From Garcia nutans (Eukaryota > Streptophyta > Magnoliopsida > Malpighiales > Euphorbiaceae): a DNA stretch of 64,000 bases. Made by a program: the position numbers and the translations under genes. Below are positions 59,480 through 64,000 of the stretch, piece after piece (position 1 is the first letter of the stretch; every line of letters begins with the position of its first letter). The notes beneath the pieces are model-generated. The model worked only from the letters and a program-made list of their open reading frames with translations. It ran no database searches and had not been told where the DNA came from. The stretch spans positions 9,672,001 through 9,736,000 of the forward strand of contig CANTUV010000015.1 in assembly GCA_947685225.1 (NCBI GenBank), given 5' to 3'.

Positions 59480-60572
59480 TTTCAATTTAGGTTTCCTTTT
59501 TTTCTTTTTCTTTTGCTCTAATTTTTGCTAGTCCTCCCTTATGGGTTTTCGAAACTAGCGAGCTGTCCTAATTTTTGCTTAAGCCACCCTTGCGGGATTT
59601 TAACTTAGCGAACCTTCTTTTTTTTATTTCTTTAATTTTTGCCTAGTCTACCCTTGTGGGTTTTTGGAACTAGCGAGCTGTCCTAATTTTTGCCTAAGAT
59701 GCCCTTGCTGGTTTTCAACTTAGTAGACCTTCCTTTTTTAATTTTTTTTCTTATAGATTTGGTTTCAGGAGCATCTCTGCTTGGTCGATACTCCATCTAT
59801 GAATTTTGTCAGATATCTGCCACGACATCATTCTGCTAGGAAACTACTCCATCCTGCTTCTTCGTATGCTGACTGGGTTGACTGGATCCACTCACGTGCT
59901 GAAGTAAACATCCGTTGGTTAGTACCTTAGTGGAAGATTTCTCGTATCACCATGCGGACATACTTGATGTATGTTCCTCTTATTGCTCTTCGTCGAGGTA
60001 CTTGCTATGATCCTTACTGACTTGACCGTCAGTATGGAGCTGAACCTCGAGGTTCTGAATTCACTCCCAATTTAGACATGCCTTCTCTGACAGAAACCTA
60101 CTTGGATCGGCTAAAGCAAAGCTGGCCTGCATGTTACACTTATCGTCTACCATAGATTTTACATTTGCCAATTTCTTTAGAAAGTGTATTGTTAGGATGA
60201 AAAAAATAATAAAAGTAATAATAAGAGATGCTTCTTTTCCTTCTATAATTTGTCATCACCTTTAACTATTGTGTTTATTTATTTCATCCATATCTGGTCA
60301 AATACTTATAATAGGGCACTTATAACAATTTTAATATTAATTCTATTTTATTAAATTAGGGAACAACCAAACATAAAACCAGCATACAAAAGATCACTCA
60401 TGTTGCCAACTAGCCCTTTTGGGTTTTCTAATTGGTGATTTTCTCTTATTTAGCCCTAATTGTTGCCTAGCCTGCCCTTTCGGGTTTTTAGAACTAGCAG
60501 ACTGCTCTGACTTTTGCCTAGGCTCCCCTTTTTGGGTTTTCAACCTAGCGAGCTCTTTTTCCTTTTCTTTTT
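59480..60572. repeat. Tandem-repeat regions between the PMD ORF and Tat pol
   Basis: Two blocks (59490-59750 and 60410-60560) repeat units such as TTTTTGCCTAGTCTACCCTT, GTGGGTTTTTGGAACTAGCG and AGCTGTCCT, alternating with TTTTGCCTAAG...CAACTTAG. GCTAGT/ACTAGC and CCTAAG/CTTAG arms flank CCCTT...GGGTTTT loops. The intervening 59760-60400 is non-coding; it has short stretches in plus frame (59780-60180) resembling degraded coding sequence that I could not identify. Confidence 0.65.
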
Positions 60573-61720
60573 TTATACATAAATCTTCTTCAATTTGTCA
60601 ATGTTCACTGGCTCAGTAAACTCGTTCCCATCCATGTCTGATATCTTCACTGTACCCTTGTTCATGACTTGTTTCACAACTTATGACCCTTGCCAGCTAG
60701 GCCTAAATTTCTCTCTTGGATTAGATACACTAGGCTTACATTATTTCAACACCAAATCCCCGACTCTGAGTTTTCTGATCTTAACCCTTTTATTGTAAGC
60801 CCGAGCTATCCTTCTTTGATACAGTTGATGATGATACAGTGCTTTTAACCTTCTCTCCTCTAATAAAGCTAACTATGTGTATCTGCTTACTACCAATTCT
60901 ATTTTAGGCAGTTCAGCTTCCAAGATTACTCTTAACGACTTGATCTCAATGTCAATTGGCAACACTACTTCCATCCCATAAACCAAAAAGAACAGTGCCA
61001 TTCCAGTCGTTGTTCACACACTTGTTCTATATCCCCAAAAAGCAAAAGGAAGCATCTCTGACCAATCATGTATGTCTTAGTCATTTTGGACATAATTTGC
61101 TTAATTGTCTTGTTTGTTGCTTCTACTACACCATTAGCCTTTGGTCTATAAGGAGAGGATCGGTGATGATGGATTTGGTACTTCGAGAATAAGTCGTTAA
61201 CTGCTCCTTGAAACTGTACCCCATTGTCAGATATCACACTATGCGGGACCCCATACCTGCAGATGAGGTTCTTTTCAATAAATCTAGCCATTTGACTTGC
61301 CCCCAATTTGTTGAAGGATTCGGCTTTGACCCATTTTGAAAAATAATCTACCTCTACTACAATAAAACGGTGATCGTTTAAAGCTGTCAGATGTATCTCT
61401 CCTATAATGTCGATACCCCAAGTGGCAAAGGGTTAGGGTGAAGACATAGAATGCAATTCTTCAGGAGGCATGTGATTCAAATTACCATACATCTGGCATT
61501 ATTGGCACTTCTTTACAAACTCAATATAATCTCTCTCCATGGTCAACCAGTAGTAACCTTGTTGAATTATCTTCTTAACTAGGGCTAAACCACTCATGTA
61601 TGGACCGCAATTTTCCGCGTGTATTTTTGACATGATATGCTCCACTTCAAGCTTCCTCAAGCATCTCAAATGTACCCCATTAGGCCATCTTCGATATAAC
61701 TCTCCATGGAAGGTGATGTA
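60573..61720 (-). pseudogene. Tat-lineage integrase
   Basis: Minus strand, ending at the stop 60573-60575 after EPVNIDKLKKIYV. The zinc-binding N-terminus (near 61560-61470) shows GYYWLTMERDY and KKCQ-stop-CQMYG. The catalytic core has D in VEVDYFSKWVKAESF, D in VISDNGVQF and E in NGVVEATNKTIKQIM. The C-terminus has KIRKLRVGDLVLK followed by a stop, then FRPSWQGS. Frameshifts and stops occur around 61000, 60750 and 61470. It is homologous to the integrase at 13604-14773 but from a separate element. Confidence 0.9.
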
Positions 61721-62649
61721 TTACAAAGACCACCGCCTTATGGCTCTTCTTTCTTTCTTTGTTGCCCTCAACGGGTATTCCCTTTCCTCCAAGAACCATT
61801 TTATAGTATCATACCATACATCATGGTCTGTATCAGTTTCCATGATTGTCTCATATTCATAGCAAGGAGTTATTGAATTGGTCAAAACCAAAGGCTTAAG
61901 GAATAAGTTGACAGGATTTTCCCATACCAAAGCCAATGTGGCTAGGGCATCAGCCGTCTAGTTTTCTTCTCTTGGTAAGTGTATAAACCTGCACTCCTTA
62001 AAGTTCTTCTTCATCATGGTCAAGTAATGGTGGTATGGTTTTAATTTCTCTTCTTTCAACTCTAGTCTCCATTTACTTGGAATACTACTAGCAATGAATT
62101 GCCAAAAACTTCCACCTTATCCACCTTCATATTCATTAGGGTTTCCAAAACAAAGATATATGCTTCGTATTCCACCATATTATTGGTTGCCATGAATTTT
62201 AACTTTTTGGCTAAAGGGATAGGTTCCCCTTCAGGCGATTCTAGTATGACTCCCAAACCTGCTCCTTTCCTATTCACTACTCCGTCAAAATACATTTTCC
62301 ATCCTTGTACTTCAATGGCCTCTAAATGTTCATCCGAAAATTCCAAGACTACCTCTTTGCTATCCGGTAATGGTTGTTGGGCCAGGAATTCTGCCACTGC
62401 TCTACCTTTGATTGTTTTCCTGGTTACATACTCAATCTCAAATTCTTCCAATATTATTAACCATCGCCCATACTTCCAAATCAAAGAGGGTGTCTCCCTT
62501 AAGTACTTCATTGGATCCAACTTGGAAATTGCTTGCACACTATAAGATTGAAAGTAATGCTGTAACTTCTTAGAAGACCAAACCACAGCTATATAGGTCT
62601 TTTCAATGATACTATACTTAATTTTGTAAGGTAGGAGCTTTCTACTCAA
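61721..62649 (-). pseudogene. RT-linked RNase H and second (archaeal-type) RNase H of the Tat element
   Basis: The 195-codon frame 62062-62649 holds the end of the first RNase H (KYSIIEKTYIAVVWSSKKLQ, SLIWKYGRWLIILEEFEIEY), a linker, and then a second RNase H starting MYFDGVVNRKGAGLGVILES and NNMVEYEAYIFVLETL. Two RNase H domains in tandem are a recognised mark of the Tat lineage. In the second, the block that usually carries a catalytic Asp reads VFGNSLLV, so that Asp is Asn. A further piece (61721-61936, ending ATKKERRAIRRWSL) leads to the integrase in another frame. Confidence 0.88.
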
Positions 62650-64000
62650 ATAGTAGACTGCGTGCTCAATCCCTGACTCATCTGCTTAGGCTAGCATAGC
62701 TCCTACTGACTCTTCTTCTCCTGCTAAGTATAGTAATAGGGGTTTATCGGATTTAGGTGGTTTCAAAATAGGAGGATTCAGTAAATACTCTTTTATACAT
62801 TCAAGGCCCTTTGACACTCTTCATTCCACATGACCTGCTGATTCTTTTTAAGCAACTTGAAGATAGGCTCACAGATTGTGGTGAGTTTGCTATAAACCTA
62901 CTAATGTATTGTAATTTACCAATGAATCCCCGAACTTCTCTCCCTGTCTTAAGGGCTGGCACATCCCTGATTGCTTTAACTTTGTCAGGGTCAATCTCAA
63001 TGCCATCTGGACCAATCACATGTCCCAACAATTTGCCAGAGGTAACCCCGAACACACACTTTTTTGGGTTTAATCTTAACTTATATTTTAATGCTCTATT
63101 GAAGAATAATTCTAAGTTTTGGAAGTGTTGCTCCCTTGTATCTGATTTCACCATCATATCATCAACATATGCTTCGACTTCTTTGTGTATCATGCCATGA
63201 AATAATGTGGTGGCCATCCTTTGGTAGATTGCTCCAGCATTCTTTAATCTAAACGGCATCACCCTATAACAAAATATAATCCATGTAGTAATGAAAGAAG
63301 TTTTGGCTTTATCCTCTTGGGCCATTAACACATGGTTGTATCAGGAAAATCCATCTACAAAGGAATGTAGCACGCTAGAGGTTGCACTATCAATGAGAAC
63401 ATCTATAAGGGGTAAAAGAAAATCATCTTTAGGGGAAGCCTTGTTTAAATCTCTATAGTCCACACATATCCTAATTCTTCCATCTTTCTTTAGTACAAGT
63501 ACTATGTTGGCTAGCCAATCTGGATATTCTATCACTTTAAGGAACTTTACTTGTATTTGTTTAGTGACCTCTTCATTAAACAATTCAGCCCATTCAGGCC
63601 TTAATCACCTAAGCTTTTATTTGACAGGTTTCATGTGGGTGTAAGTAGGAATAAGATGTTCAGCTATATCTTGATCTATTCCAGGCATATCCTCATAAGA
63701 TCAAGAAAATACTTCTTCATATTTCTTAAATATTTTTTCAAATCTCTCTCTCACATCAGGAGTAAGGTCGGATGCTATGCTAATGTTTTTAGGATTTTTG
63801 GTTGTTCCCAAATTTAATGACTGTGTATCAACAAAATTAATATTAAAGATGCTCATGTAACCACTATTTGAATGTATGCAACCATCAGGAGAAACATCAC
63901 ACAAGCAAGCAAAATTAGACTTTATTGCATTCATTTTGGAAAAGAAAACATCATCATCCTCATACAAAGTAGACAAATCAAAATCAAAATCAAAATCGTT
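62650..64000 (-). pseudogene. Tat-lineage reverse transcriptase and upstream linker (runs off the window)
   Basis: RT blocks on the minus strand are RIRICVDYRDLNKASPKDDF (63341-63583), FCYRVMPFRLKNAGAIYQRM and the catalytic AYVDDMMVKS, then LRLNPKKCVFGV, GKLLGHVIGPDGIEIDPDKV and IGKLQYISRF (62801-63331). Upstream, 63701-63976 reads an acidic linker with LTPDVRERFEKIFKKYEEVFS, typical of the segment between protease and RT. Stops and frameshifts (63340, 63590-63700, near 62800) show it is inactive. The frame remains open to base 64000, so gag, protease and 5' LTR lie beyond the right edge. Confidence 0.92.

Noticed and set aside
62099..63200. Plus-strand ORFs of 148 and 129 codons
   Set aside because: Antisense shadows of the Tat RNase H and RT frames.

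Overview
The window is nuclear DNA from a flowering plant, most likely a eudicot. It is very AT-rich and almost entirely made of nested LTR retrotransposons. The only host gene recognised is a class III peroxidase with the classical four-exon/three-intron structure, and it is a pseudogene. No rRNA, tRNA, CRISPR array or intact host gene was seen.

Layout. 1-4428: 3' end of a Ty1/copia element of Sirevirus type (RT/RNase H end, an extra envelope-like ORF with an in-frame stop, a run of repeated polypurine tracts, 3' LTR). 4890-5923: truncated LTR of a chromovirus-type Ty3/gypsy family. 6754-36932: one Tat-lineage Ty3/gypsy element (inferred minus strand), bounded by the target-site duplication (TSD) ATCTT. 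It has two ~3 kb LTRs, only an integrase remnant inside, a hairpin-rich minisatellite and a poly-G polypurine tract. Later insertions sit in it: a solo LTR in the interior (11263-13292); a solo LTR in the right LTR (15319-17845); and, in the same LTR, a Tekay/Del-like element (17857-34429, minus strand) that itself carries two solo LTRs (24070-26637 in pol, 30438-33594 in its 5' LTR). Every solo LTR has a perfect 5-bp TSD, so the order of insertion can be read directly.

36933-43994: a second minisatellite, then three Ty1/copia LTR copies in mixed orientation, one with a gag remnant and primer-binding site and one split by another TSD-flanked solo LTR (39978-41892). 43995-45768: AT-rich DNA with a ~145-bp tandem repeat. 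45769-50201: peroxidase pseudogene with a Stowaway-like MITE in intron 1. 50438-53056: another MITE and a copia LTR fragment split by an unidentified ~0.8 kb insertion.

53057-55849: 3' end of an Athila-type element (ORF remnant, PPT, LTR with palindromic GACACGGCC repeats). 55850-64000: 3' half of a second Tat element on the minus strand (RT, RNase H, second RNase H, integrase). It carries a plant-mobile-domain (PMD) ORF in the antisense direction with its own TATA box and introns, flanked on both sides by minisatellites.

The most unusual theme is that unrelated elements carry tandem arrays whose units fold into short perfect hairpins, with constant loops and stems that appear to covary. A GACACGGCC palindrome cassette is shared by LTRs of two different lineages. 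Family assignments come from recognised protein motifs and LTR signatures. Element boundaries come from TSDs and from comparing copies within the window by eye.
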